Below are positions 1-6,303 of a DNA stretch of 8,591 bases, piece after piece (position 1 is the first letter of the stretch; the number at the start of each line of letters is the position of its first letter). This stretch comes from Chloroflexota bacterium (GTDB lineage Bacteria; Chloroflexota; Limnocylindria; Limnocylindrales; CSP1-4): the NCBI GenBank assembly GCA_021786915.1, contig JAJYMP010000303.1, forward strand, positions 1 through 8,591. Reading direction: 5' to 3'. The notes under the pieces were generated by a model. That model saw only the letters and a program-made list of their open reading frames with translations. It was not told where the DNA came from and made no database searches. A program made the translations under genes and the position numbers.

Positions 1-475
1 TGCCGCTCGTGTTCGCGCCGGTCCAAGCGTAGGTGGTCCAGGCGCCAGCCGCCGTCGCGCACGAGAGATTCGAGGTGTCGACGGTCGCCGAGAACGAAAG
101 GGTGACCGACTGGCCGTACGTCACCGGGTACAGGTTCGTCACCGTGACGGTCGTGGGGCTCGACGTCAGGTTCCCGGCCGAGCTCCCCGTGGTCGTGGTG
201 AAGGAGGGGGCCGGTGTGCTGTCGATCGTGTATCCCGTCGGGGCGGTCAGGCTCAGCGAGTTGATGCTGGAGGTGCCGCCCGGGGTGGTGTTGGTGAAGG
301 TGGCGGTGAACGCCGACGTGATGCTCGGGGCGCCGTACGCCAGGGTGGCGGGGGTGACCGTGACGCCGTAGGTCTTCTTGGTCGACGAGGCGGCTGCGAG
401 GGGTCCTGCTGCAAGCCCGCCCAAGAGTGCCAAGCCCGCGCCGATGACGACCAACTTCCGAAACCGCGACAACAT
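1..475 (-). CDS. Secreted Thr/Ser-rich surface protein, partial (3' end outside window)
   Basis: A reading frame opens at ATG 473-475 and stays open for 158 codons to the left edge, so the C-terminus is missing. The first ~29 residues are a clear Sec signal peptide: MLSRFRK, then a hydrophobic stretch (VVIGAGLALLGGLAAGPLAAA), with likely cleavage near residues 27-30 before SSTKK. The mature part is almost entirely small and hydroxylated residues (ATFTNTTPGG, SFTTTTGSSAG, TVTVTNLYPVTYG), alternating in beta-strand fashion like Ig-like or bacterial surface-repeat domains. A GAGGGAG-type ribosome site lies 6-12 bases upstream of the ATG. A single Cys is seen in the visible part. It is probably exported and either released or attached to the cell surface; no catalytic motif is visible. 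I do not recognise a specific family. The start, strand and export signal are secure; the function is not. Confidence 0.75.
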   Translation of the reverse strand, partial: MLSRFRKLVVIGAGLALLGGLAAGPLAAASSTKKTYGVTVTPATLAYGAPSITSAFTATFTNTTPGGTSSINSLSLTAPTGYTIDSTPAPSFTTTTGSSAGNLTSSPTTVTVTNLYPVTYGQSVTLSFSATVDTSNLSCATAAGAWTTYAWTGANTSG

Positions 476-778
476 GAGTTCTCCCTCATTGCCGCTCGCC
501 CCGATCGCGGCCTGAACGCCTGCCATTACGAGATATACGAAGATTCAGGCCATTAGTCACCCATGTCAAGGTACTGTTGGCGGGTGCGCGACGGATGCTC
601 CATGACCGCGTGCTGTGCCGCGCCGGACGACGACGGACGGTTGGTTCGCGGGGCACTTCCAGCTCCGACCCGGTCTGGTCGGCCCGCGAGGTTCCGCTCC
701 GCGCCATCCACCGCCGTGCGATGCTCATCGCCTTGGCTTGTTGCCCGGAGCGCGCGGGCGGAGGCGAGGAGGAGCCTG
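476..778. other. Intergenic region between divergent genes
   Basis: About 300 bp separate the secreted-protein start from the best start of the permease. The part near 520-570 is richer in A/T and holds the candidate promoter for the left gene. The part 570-778 can be read open in the permease frame, but the peptide is Arg/Pro/Ala-rich and has no membrane character, so I treat it as untranslated. No RNA gene or clear terminator was seen. Confidence 0.5.
541..569 (-). promoter_or_regulatory. Possible sigma-70 type promoter for the secreted-protein gene
   Basis: Read on the minus strand, a perfect TTGACA (564-569) is followed 17 bp later by GAATCT (541-546), a weak -10 match. Transcription would start near 533, giving a leader of about 58 nt before the ATG at 475. 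The TTGACA stands out in this GC-rich DNA, but the -10 is poor, so this is tentative. Confidence 0.3.
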
Positions 779-1795
779 TTGGACGACGGAGCCGGCCCGC
801 GACGCCACCTCGGCGAGGTGTTCTCCGCCCTCGCGGCGATGGGGTTCGGCTCTGCGTACGTCGCCACGTCATTCGCGCTGGACGCCTTCGGGCCCGTGCC
901 GGCGGCCGCCTGGCGCGCGCTGCTCGCCGCGCTCGTCCTGGCGGTGGTCCAGTTCCTGCGGCGCGGCCTCCCTCGGCTCCCGCGGAGCCGTCCGCTCGCC
1001 CCAGGCCACGCGACTCGCCGTCCGGACGCTCCTGACTGGCTGGCACGGTCGACGCACCTGCTCGCGCTGGCGACCCTCGGCGGGCCCGTCTTCCTCGCCT
1101 CGATGAACCTCGCCGTTGCGCACGTCGGGGCGGCCATCGCGTCATTCGTCGCCGGGCTCTACGCGGTGCTGGCGGCGGTCATCGCGCCGGTGCTCCTGCC
1201 CGAGCGCCTCAGCGTTCGCGTGCTCGCCGGGTTCGCCCTGGCCGTCGTGGGCACGGCCATGCTCGCGGAGCTCGCACCCGATGCCACCGACCTCGCAGGC
1301 ATCGGCTGGGGCGTGCTCGCCGCCGTCTCGTTCGCCCTCTATCTCGTCCTCACGAGGCGCTGGTCGCGCCCGTACCGCCTCGACGGCATGAGCGTCGCCA
1401 TCGCGAACTGCGCCCTCACCGCCGCGGTGCTGGGCGGCTTTCTGCTCGCGACGGACCCGGCGTCCCTCTCGCCGTCGTCGCCGTCGCTCGCGGCGCTCGT
1501 GGCCCTCGGCTGGATGGCGGCGGTGGCCGCACTCGGTCCCGTGCTGACCGTCGCCAGCCTCAGGCGGATCTCAGCATCCCGATCCGCGGCGTTTCTGCTG
1601 CTCAACCCGATCACCGCCACGGTGCTGGCCGTGCTGCTCCTGGGCGAGCGGCCGTCGCCTCTGCAGATCGCAGGCGGGCTGCTGGTCCTGGCAGGCATGG
1701 TGGCAGCGACCCTTCCGGCTCGAGTTGGTGGGACGGAATCGGGGAGGCAGGGATCAGCGCACGACGAGGGCGGGGCACGAGAGCTGCTGACCTGA
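779..1795 (+). CDS. EamA/DMT-superfamily permease
   Basis: This is a 338-residue membrane protein with about ten hydrophobic segments arranged as two EamA repeats, the usual size for the drug/metabolite transporter superfamily. It opens MDDGAGPRRHLGEVFSALAA and enters the first helix at once. The family-typical end of the second repeat is present: LLLNPITATVLAVLLLGERP, then an I-x-GGLLVLAGM helix. The first repeat carries the matching VLLPERLS segment. I chose TTG 779 because GAGGAGGAG lies at 766-774, ideally spaced. An ATG at 563 would add 72 residues of non-membrane Arg/Pro-rich sequence that does not fit the family. The C-terminal ~25 residues are a polar tail. Such proteins export or import small metabolites (amino acids, nucleotides, drugs); the substrate cannot be read from sequence. 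The family call is firm, the start fairly firm. Confidence 0.88.
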   Translation: MDDGAGPRRHLGEVFSALAAMGFGSAYVATSFALDAFGPVPAAAWRALLAALVLAVVQFLRRGLPRLPRSRPLAPGHATRRPDAPDWLARSTHLLALATLGGPVFLASMNLAVAHVGAAIASFVAGLYAVLAAVIAPVLLPERLSVRVLAGFALAVVGTAMLAELAPDATDLAGIGWGVLAAVSFALYLVLTRRWSRPYRLDGMSVAIANCALTAAVLGGFLLATDPASLSPSSPSLAALVALGWMAAVAALGPVLTVASLRRISASRSAAFLLLNPITATVLAVLLLGERPSPLQIAGGLLVLAGMVAATLPARVGGTESGRQGSAHDEGGARELLT

Positions 1796-1864
1796 CGGAG
1801 CGAAGATCGTCCGAGGCGAGGATCGTCCTCGGAGCTGCAAAGGCTACGGAGGCAGGAGTGCGAG

Positions 1865-2103
1865 ATGGACCTGCACCACCTGCACCTGCTCGTGCGGGAC
1901 GTCGATCGCGCGGGGGCCTTCTATCGCGACTTGTTCGGCTTCGACGGTCCCTCGAGTGGCAGGGCGAGGCGCTGGTCGTCCGCGACGGCGACAACTTCTC
2001 GTTGGCCCTGGCGGCTGATCCGGAGCCGGTCTGGCCGAGCGGTCTCCACTTCGGTTTCCTGCTGGACTCAGTGGCGGAGGCGCGCGCAGTCCGGCAGCGG
2101 ATC
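1865..2103 (+). pseudogene. VOC (glyoxalase/bleomycin-resistance fold) protein, frameshifted and truncated
   Basis: The frame starting ATG 1865 reads MDLHHLHLLVRDVDRAGAFY then RDLFGFDGP, a classic first half of a VOC-domain protein (metal-ligand His near the N-terminus, then the AxxFYRDxxGF helix). Near 1950 the homology jumps to the -1 frame and continues EWQGEALVVRDGDNFSLALA then ADPEPVWPSGLHFGFLLDS, again typical VOC (GLHFGF strand). One base appears to be lost. Homology ends near VAEARAVRQRI at about 2103, where sequence belonging to a different gene on the other strand begins, so the last third of the domain is missing. An AGGAG site precedes the ATG by 8 bases, suggesting it was once expressed. 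The intact protein would be a small metalloenzyme or ligand-binding protein of unknown substrate. The pseudogene call is strong unless the frameshift is a sequencing error, and even then the protein would be truncated. Confidence 0.78.
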
Positions 2104-2985
2104 CGAGGCCAGGTGCTTGAGCGACGACACCAGGGCGGGCGGCAGCCCGATGCGGTCGACCTCGAGCATGGCGGCCGCCACGGCCGCGACCGAGGCGGGC
2201 GGTTTCGCGGCCTCGCCGCGGAACGGGCGCCGACACGAAGGCTCCAGCGGCCCGGCCGGGATGTCGCGCAGCTGCTCCCCCAGCGACCGGGCGACCTCGG
2301 GCGGCGTCCGGCGGAGGCCTGACAGGAAGCCCCACTGGTCATAGAACAGCTCGAGCGAGTCGTCGAGGAACACCGTCGTTCCTCCGCGCCGGCACCGTCC
2401 CTGAAGGGGCAGGGTCGAGCTCGGCGCGGACGGTCATCGCCTCGCGCAGCAGGCACGCACCGATCCGCCGCGCCGAAGACGCGGGCACGGGCCCGGTGAA
2501 GAAGATCCAGACGTGCGCGCCGCCGCCCGAGCCGGACCGCTCGAGCGCGCCGTCGAAGCCCGTCGCCCGCGCTGCGTCGAGGTACGCCCGCGCGTCGAGC
2601 GGCCAGCCCGCCCCGTCGAAGTCGCACGCCAGCAGCCGGCAGGAGTCGTCCCGGAGGAGCGGGTACAGCCCGACGTGGAGGCGGCCTGAGAGGTGCACCT
2701 CGATCACAGCATCCGTGAGGGGGAGGTACGCGCGGTCAGGCCTCCCGGCGTTGGCAGGCCCGCCGACGAGGGCTGGGCTCCAGCCCGCCTTGGAGGCGCG
2801 CGAGCTCTCCCATCGAGTCGCGTAGACGTCCTCGCGGCCCGCGGGTCGGGCTCGGGTGTTCCGACCAGGCCGCGCAGCCGCGTGTTCTCGGCTCGCAGGC
2901 GCTCGACCTCGCGCCGGAGGTCGGCGTACGACGGGTCGCTCCTCGAGCGGGGCTGGTCGCTCTCGTCCGTGCCGGGCGCTCCGCT
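2104..2985 (-). pseudogene. Decayed TOTE-conflict-system primase-helicase, N-terminal half only
   Basis: Several minus-strand pieces in order match the N-terminal half of TOTE-system archaeo-eukaryotic primase (AEP) proteins. (1) A coiled coil, DLRREVERLRAENTRLRGLVG (about 2925-2860). (2) In another frame from 2839, GREDVYATRWESSRASKAGW, then RPDRAYLPLTD and the primase core to about 2417. The core has LLACDFDGAGW with the catalytic DxD, then ALERSGSGGGAHVWIFF with the sxH-type motif, then REAMTVRAEL. (3) After another frame change at about 2415, LPLQGRCRRGGTTVFLDDSL, YDQWGFLSGLRR and RIGLPPALVSSLKHLAS to 2104. Two internal segments are lost: about 20-40 residues before GREDVYA, and about 20-25 residues between AEL and LPLQ that normally hold the conserved FP-Q/GNLIA region. 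The helicase and later domains are absent. No in-frame start codon is visible between the coiled coil and the Fic stop. The intact protein is a predicted replicative primase-helicase of a selfish-element or anti-element system. Family assignment is from memory of family motifs. Confidence 0.8.
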
Positions 2986-3000
2986 ACTGCTATGAGGTCC

Positions 3001-4056
3001 CTAGAGTAGATGCTGGCTCCCGCCCGTCGCGGCCCGTCCCCTGGGCCGTCCGATGCGCCGAGAGGCGACGTACTCGTCGACCCATCGCTTGCTGCTCATC
3101 CACCGCCCGTTGGCGTCCTTGGCCGCGCGAAGCGTGCCCTTCTCGGCGGCCGCGCGGAGACCGCGCACCGACAGGCCGCTGCGCTCGAGCGCCGAGAGCG
3201 GCATGAGCTTGACCGGCCCGGCGAGGTTCGGCAGCAGAAATCGGTCGAGACTCTCCTTGACGGCCCTCGCGAGGATCTCCGCGAGCGGCGCGAAGTCGTC
3301 GCGGTCGGCCCGGCGCATGGCCCTGAGGTATGCGGTGCGGCCCCGTTTCCGGATGACAGCGGGCGGGTAGCCGTTTCGCACCAGCAGCAGGTTGAGCAGC
3401 AGGCGCCCGGCTCGCCCGTTGCCGTCCCGGAACGGGTGGATCCGCTCGAACGCGTTGTGGACCCGGGCGAGGCAGGCGAGGAGGTGCTCGTCCGCGGCCG
3501 GCCCGGCCTGTGCCGCGCCCAGCCAGTCCCCGATGCGGGCGTCGATCTCCGTCCACGGCGGCGGTGTCATGCCGTCGGGGAACGGGGCGATGTCGTGGAC
3601 CCGCCAGTTGCCCGCCGACTCGCGCGGGTCGAGGGGCGGTCGGTCGGGCGGGCAGACATCCCAAACCAGGCCGAGGGCGAGCCGGTGCACCTCCCGGAGC
3701 TCGGCGCGGGTCACGGCTCCCGCGCGACCCCACTCGCCCTCGTCCGCGGTCGCCTGGGCGTAGACCCACCGGGCCGCGCGTGCGTAGCCCTGGACGTCGA
3801 GGTACTCGCACAGCTCCTTGTTGCCGACGGGGCGCCCTTCCTCCAGGAGGGTCCGCACCTCCTTGAGCGCGAGCGTGTTCCCCTCGATCGCGGTGCTGTT
3901 GTGGGCCTCCTCGAACCAGATGTCACGCCAGATCTGCTCGTTCTCGTCGGCGCTGGGCAGGCCGCCGGCCCGCGCGAGGTCGCCCATGCCCACGTCGACC
4001 TGAGCGAGGATGTACTCCCGGCTCGGTCGGCCGCGCCCGGGCCTCGTGATCGTCAC
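3001..4056 (-). CDS. Class II Fic-domain protein (predicted AMP transferase) with C-terminal DNA-binding-like domain
   Basis: This is an intact 351-residue protein. The catalytic Fic motif HPFRDGNGRAGR is complete at residues 207-218 (codons near 3438-3403): catalytic His, phosphate-binding GNGR, and second Arg. An inhibitory helix motif STAIEG ([S/T]xxxE[G/N]) sits N-terminally at residues 54-59 (E58). This marks class II Fic proteins, which normally self-inhibit until E58 is displaced. Known Fic enzymes transfer AMP to a hydroxyl group of a target protein. Residues about 284-334 (LSVRGLRAAAEKGTLRAAK, then GRWMSSKRWVDEYVASR) look like a small excisionase/MerR-like winged helix, and the tail is basic. 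I chose GTG 4056 because AGGAG precedes it by 5 bases; an upstream in-frame ATG at 4104 lacks this. It lies directly upstream of the TOTE remnant on the same strand. The target is unknown. Confidence 0.92.
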   Translation of the reverse strand: MTITRPGRGRPSREYILAQVDVGMGDLARAGGLPSADENEQIWRDIWFEEAHNSTAIEGNTLALKEVRTLLEEGRPVGNKELCEYLDVQGYARAARWVYAQATADEGEWGRAGAVTRAELREVHRLALGLVWDVCPPDRPPLDPRESAGNWRVHDIAPFPDGMTPPPWTEIDARIGDWLGAAQAGPAADEHLLACLARVHNAFERIHPFRDGNGRAGRLLLNLLLVRNGYPPAVIRKRGRTAYLRAMRRADRDDFAPLAEILARAVKESLDRFLLPNLAGPVKLMPLSALERSGLSVRGLRAAAEKGTLRAAKDANGRWMSSKRWVDEYVASRRIGRPRGRAATGGSQHLL

Positions 4057-4139
4057 ATGGGCTCCTAAACAGTGGCGATGCACCACCACAAATTGGCACG
4101 GCACAGTTTACATAGACCGGATCCACGGAAAGCGTGCCC

Positions 4140-4156
4140 ATATTGCTCGCAAATAT
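4140..4156. promoter_or_regulatory. AT-rich dyad upstream of the Fic gene (possible operator)
   Basis: ATATTGCTCGCAAATAT is an imperfect palindrome: ATATTGC and GCAAATAT around TC, with one extra A on the right. It lies 84 bp upstream of the Fic start in a locally AT-rich patch. Downstream, on the Fic strand, TAAACT near 4107-4112 could serve as a -10. An operator bound by a regulator (possibly the Fic protein's own C-terminal domain) is inference only. Confidence 0.3.
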
Positions 4157-4436
4157 CGCCCGGCACACTTCCTGAGCGAGCTCAGCTCGACGCGCCTGAC
4201 CAGCCACAGCCGCGACGACGCCGGCAGCCGGGGACAAATCGCCGCGGCGGGCCGGTTTGGGTCGTGCTCGAGGTGCTGCGCTCGCGGCCCGTGCCGACCG
4301 GCCTCGGCCTCTCGGTGTGCCGAAGGGGCCCGCGAGGGCGAGTGGAGCGCTGTGCTCGAAGCGCCGGTGGCCGGATCGCGACGCGTGTCAACGCGGGCGA
4401 CCAGGCATAGTGTCGCCGTGAGCACAAAACGGGGAG
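4157..4436. other. Non-coding stretch upstream of the Fic gene
   Basis: No convincing gene was found on either strand. Open frames here give Arg/Pro-rich peptides without recognisable motifs. The stretch contains one copy of the GCGCTGTGCTC repeat (4347-4357). Near its right end is an inverted repeat, GGCGAC (4396-4401) and GTCGCC (4412-4417), around a TAGTGT that could be a -10 on the plus strand. Confidence 0.5.
4347..4357. repeat. Dispersed repeat, copy A (GCGCTGTGCTC)
   Basis: First of three exact copies of GCGCTGTGCTC in the window. Here it continues GAAGCGCCGGTGGCC, closely matching copy B. About 50 bp downstream is a dyad around TAGTGT (4396-4417), like the dyad after copy C. The copy lies about 80 bp to the left of the tRNA fragment. 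Confidence 0.5.
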
Positions 4437-4482
4437 TGGAGCGGGAGATGGGATTCGAACCCGCGACATTCTGCTTGGGAAG
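4437..4482 (-). other. 3' half of tRNA-Gly(CCC): probable integration attachment site remnant
   Basis: On the minus strand the sequence reads CTTCCCAAGCAGA, then ATGTC, then CGCGGGTTCGAATCCCATC, then TCCCGCTCCA. This corresponds to tRNA positions 31-76. It has a T33-CCC-A37 anticodon loop, the 3' strand of the anticodon stem (GCAGA), the T arm with TTCGAAT loop, the 3' acceptor strand CTCCCGC, discriminator T and encoded CCA. The 5' half is absent: bases before CTTCCC do not pair with GCAGA, and no GCGGGAG acceptor strand lies upstream. The T stem has one C-A mismatch (50-64) and a G-U pair, suggesting it is no longer under selection. A 3' tRNA fragment beginning at the anticodon is the usual duplicated core left by tyrosine-recombinase elements inserted into tRNA genes. 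The polarity puts the element on the high-coordinate side and the parent tRNA beyond it. Confidence 0.75.
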
Positions 4483-4496
4483 TCCTGGCGTCGTTA

Positions 4497-4552
4497 GCGC
4501 TGTGCTCTGAGCGCGGCGCCCGAACGGGAATCGCGACAGTTAGGGTGTCGCG
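4497..4552. repeat. Dispersed repeat, copy C, with CGCGACA-GTTAGGG-TGTCGCG inverted repeat
   Basis: GCGCTGTGCTC at 4497-4507 is followed by GTTAGGGT at 4539-4546, the same order as copy B. Here the GTTAGGG loop is enclosed by perfect 7-bp arms CGCGACA (4532-4538) and TGTCGCG (4546-4552). TAGGGT could be a -10 on the plus strand, but the only plus-strand frame beyond it is antisense to the helicase fragment. Function unknown. Confidence 0.5.
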
Positions 4553-4587
4553 CGGTGCCCTCACGGGACACTCTGCCTTGGCCGCCG

Positions 4588-4860
4588 TTATCGCCGCCGA
4601 CCGGTGATCCCCCGGACATCGAAGCCGAGGCTCGCGTATGCGGCCAGACGCTTCTTCAGCATCCGCGCGAGCACCGGGACGTTCGCGTCGACGTAGTCGT
4701 GGACCTCGATGCGGTCCTTCCCCTCCATGGGCCGGAGGACGCGTCCGACGTACTGGACGATCCGTCCCCGGAACGCGATCGGGAAGGCGACGAACAGCGC
4801 GTCGAGCGGCGGCGCTCGGCCCTCCAGCGATGCCCGGCCCCGCCCTGGCCGGCCCGTCAT
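4588..4860 (-). pseudogene. C-terminal fragment of an SF2 helicase, probably TOTE type
   Basis: This is an open frame of 90 codons. Its residues 19-82 match the end of the second RecA domain of DEAD/DEAH helicases of the TOTE-associated kind: PLDALFVAFPIAFRGR, then motif VI QYVGRVLRP (Q..GR..R arginine finger), then the tail EVHDYVDANVPVLARM and KKRLAAYASLGFD. Walker A, Walker B, the whole first RecA domain and motifs up to V are absent, so it cannot work as a helicase alone. Its ATG (4858-4860) overlaps the stop of the upstream ATPase gene as ATGA, so it may still be translated by coupling, although no separate promoter or good Shine-Dalgarno is visible. The first 18 residues (MTGRPGRGRASLEGRAP) are poor homology. 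It may derive from the same gene as the primase half at 2104-2985, but it lies on the wrong side of it for a simple deletion. Confidence 0.7.
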
Positions 4861-6293
4861 GCCCGGGGCCGGGTGGCCATCCGCTCGTAGTCGAGATTCG
4901 CCGCGTACAAGTCGCGGAGGCCGACGAGGGTCACATCAGGAGCGCCGGCCAGGTTCCGGTCGAACCCCGACCTGGCGTAGAGGAAGAGCTGTGGCGCATC
5001 CGCCGGGGCGACGATCGCCACATCCCGGCGCAAGTTGGACAGGTCGCCGGGCTTGACCTGGTCGCGAGTCCACTTCGCGGATCCGGCCGCCGCCAGGCGC
5101 GGCCCCGCCATCGCCGCGGCATCGATGTCCCCGCCGGCGAACCACCAGAACGCGACCGAGCTGAAGGGGCCAGCCGACCCCGCGCCTGCGAGCCGCCGCA
5201 GGTGTTGGCGGGCGACCTCCTCGAACGCACGGCTGACGAGTCGGTCGAACTCCTCGCCCCACTGCTGCGCCAGGACGGCTGCACCCTGACCCGCCTGGAT
5301 CGCGCTGCGCCACGGATCCAGCAGCGCGAAGTAGAAGCGGAGGTACGGGTCGGCGATCACGTACTGGCTGTTGCGCGAGCGCGGCAGCCCGGCCTCGGGC
5401 GGCGGCACCCGGCGCTCGACGATCCCCAGCTCCATCAGCCGGTCGAGGTAGGGCGTCACCCGGTTCGCCGCGCCCAGCCCCGCCTGGGCCGCGACCTCGC
5501 CCGGGGACAGGTAGCCGTTGGCGATCGCGCGGAGCACAGTCTCGTACGTGCGCGGCTCGTTGAACTCGGCGCGCAGCAGGTCGGGCGCCTCGCGGAACAG
5601 CCGGCCCGCCGGCGAGTAGGCGACCCGCAGGAGCTCGTCGCGGAGGGGGCGGGCGGTGTCGAACTCCTCGAGGTAGTCGGGGATGCCACCCGCGACCGCG
5701 TACAGGCGAACCCGATCCTCCGGCGGCCACGCCCTGGCGAACTGGCCGGCGTGGTAGTAGTCGAACGGGCGGAGGTGGAGCGCGCGGGTCGGACGCCCGT
5801 AGAGGGCGCCCTCGGACGACACGAGCGATCGCATCATCGACTGCTGCGACCCCGCCAGGACGACGACCACGTTCGACTCGGACCCGGTTGCGTCCCACCA
5901 CCGCTGGACCAGCGACGGCAGGGCGCGGTTGGCGGCGACCAGATACGGAAACTCGTCGATGACGAGCCCTACCCGGCGCGTCGCGGCCGCGTCCGTCACG
6001 ATGGCCAGCGCCTCGTCCCAGTCGCGGACCGCGAGTCGCGGCGGTCGGCCGCGCCGCCCGTGGTCCGAGGACATCTGTCCGAGGGCCTTCCCGATGTCCG
6101 TGAGCTGGTCGCGCTCGAGCTGCTCGGCGGCCACGTAGTAGGCGAGCGGCTTGCCGGCGGCGAAGCGGGTCAGCAGCGCCGACTTGCCGACGCGGCGGCG
6201 GCCGTGCACGACGACCAGCTCCGGCCGTCCAGACGCCCACGCCTCATCGAGTTCGGCTCGCTCCTGGCGCCGGTCGATGAACTCTCTTCGCAT
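4857..6293 (-). CDS. AAA ATPase of ATPase_2/DUF234 type
   Basis: This is a 478-residue protein. The N-terminal P-loop ATPase has Walker A GRRRVGKS (residues 31-38), Walker B VGLVIDEF (108-115; D113, E114), and a sensor-like LAGSQQSMM strand. A winged-helix region follows (YLSPGEVAAQAGLGAANRVT, then YLDRLMELGIVERR) and the YVIADPYLRFYFALL segment shared by this family. The C-terminal part is DUF234, a domain proposed to have a restriction-endonuclease-like fold. Here it has GGDID (387-391), but GSAKW (404-408) replaces the usual GE(C/A)KW, so the expected Glu is Ser405 and a nuclease would likely be dead. Length is normal for the family. Start ATG 6293 is preceded by GAGGG four bases away and by a dense array of palindromic half-sites. 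The stop overlaps the next ATG. Members are widespread in archaea and bacteria with poorly known function; a role in conflict or stress is inference. Confidence 0.9.
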   Translation of the reverse strand: MRREFIDRRQERAELDEAWASGRPELVVVHGRRRVGKSALLTRFAAGKPLAYYVAAEQLERDQLTDIGKALGQMSSDHGRRGRPPRLAVRDWDEALAIVTDAAATRRVGLVIDEFPYLVAANRALPSLVQRWWDATGSESNVVVVLAGSQQSMMRSLVSSEGALYGRPTRALHLRPFDYYHAGQFARAWPPEDRVRLYAVAGGIPDYLEEFDTARPLRDELLRVAYSPAGRLFREAPDLLRAEFNEPRTYETVLRAIANGYLSPGEVAAQAGLGAANRVTPYLDRLMELGIVERRVPPPEAGLPRSRNSQYVIADPYLRFYFALLDPWRSAIQAGQGAAVLAQQWGEEFDRLVSRAFEEVARQHLRRLAGAGSAGPFSSVAFWWFAGGDIDAAAMAGPRLAAAGSAKWTRDQVKPGDLSNLRRDVAIVAPADAPQLFLYARSGFDRNLAGAPDVTLVGLRDLYAANLDYERMATRPRA

Positions 6294-6303
6294 CCGCCCT
6301 CGA

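Noticed and set aside
33..371. Plus-strand frame of 112 codons at the left edge
   Set aside because: It is antisense to the signal-peptide-bearing secreted protein; its Val-rich product comes from complementing Thr codons.
563..778. Upstream extension of the permease to ATG 563
   Set aside because: The extra 72 residues are hydrophilic, Arg/Pro-rich and unlike the family, while TTG 779 has a very strong Shine-Dalgarno at the right distance.
1611..2627. Open frame of 338 codons on the minus strand across the permease end, VOC and TOTE regions
   Set aside because: It runs through three unrelated genes and the product is Arg/Ser/Ala-rich low complexity, a GC-rich shadow frame.
3010..4068. Open frame of 352 codons on the plus strand opposite the Fic gene
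   Set aside because: The minus strand encodes an intact Fic protein. The plus product has no recognisable motif and reflects codon bias on the other strand.
4357..4436. Leaderless small gene from GTG 4418 after TAGTGT
   Set aside because: The frame runs into the tRNA fragment and stops after about 30 codons with no family resemblance; it is kept only as a possible promoter remnant.
4010..4510. Plus-strand frame containing EREMGFEPATFCLGS
   Set aside because: This peptide is the well-known artefact of translating the complement of a tRNA 3' end; the DNA here is the tRNA-Gly fragment, not a gene.
4437..4520. A complete tRNA gene ending at 4437
   Set aside because: The 5' half is missing: no GCGGGAG acceptor strand and no partner for the GCAGA anticodon-stem strand. 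GAGCACAGCGC on the minus strand recalls a D-arm/anticodon-stem, but it belongs to the dispersed repeat and does not pair with this fragment.
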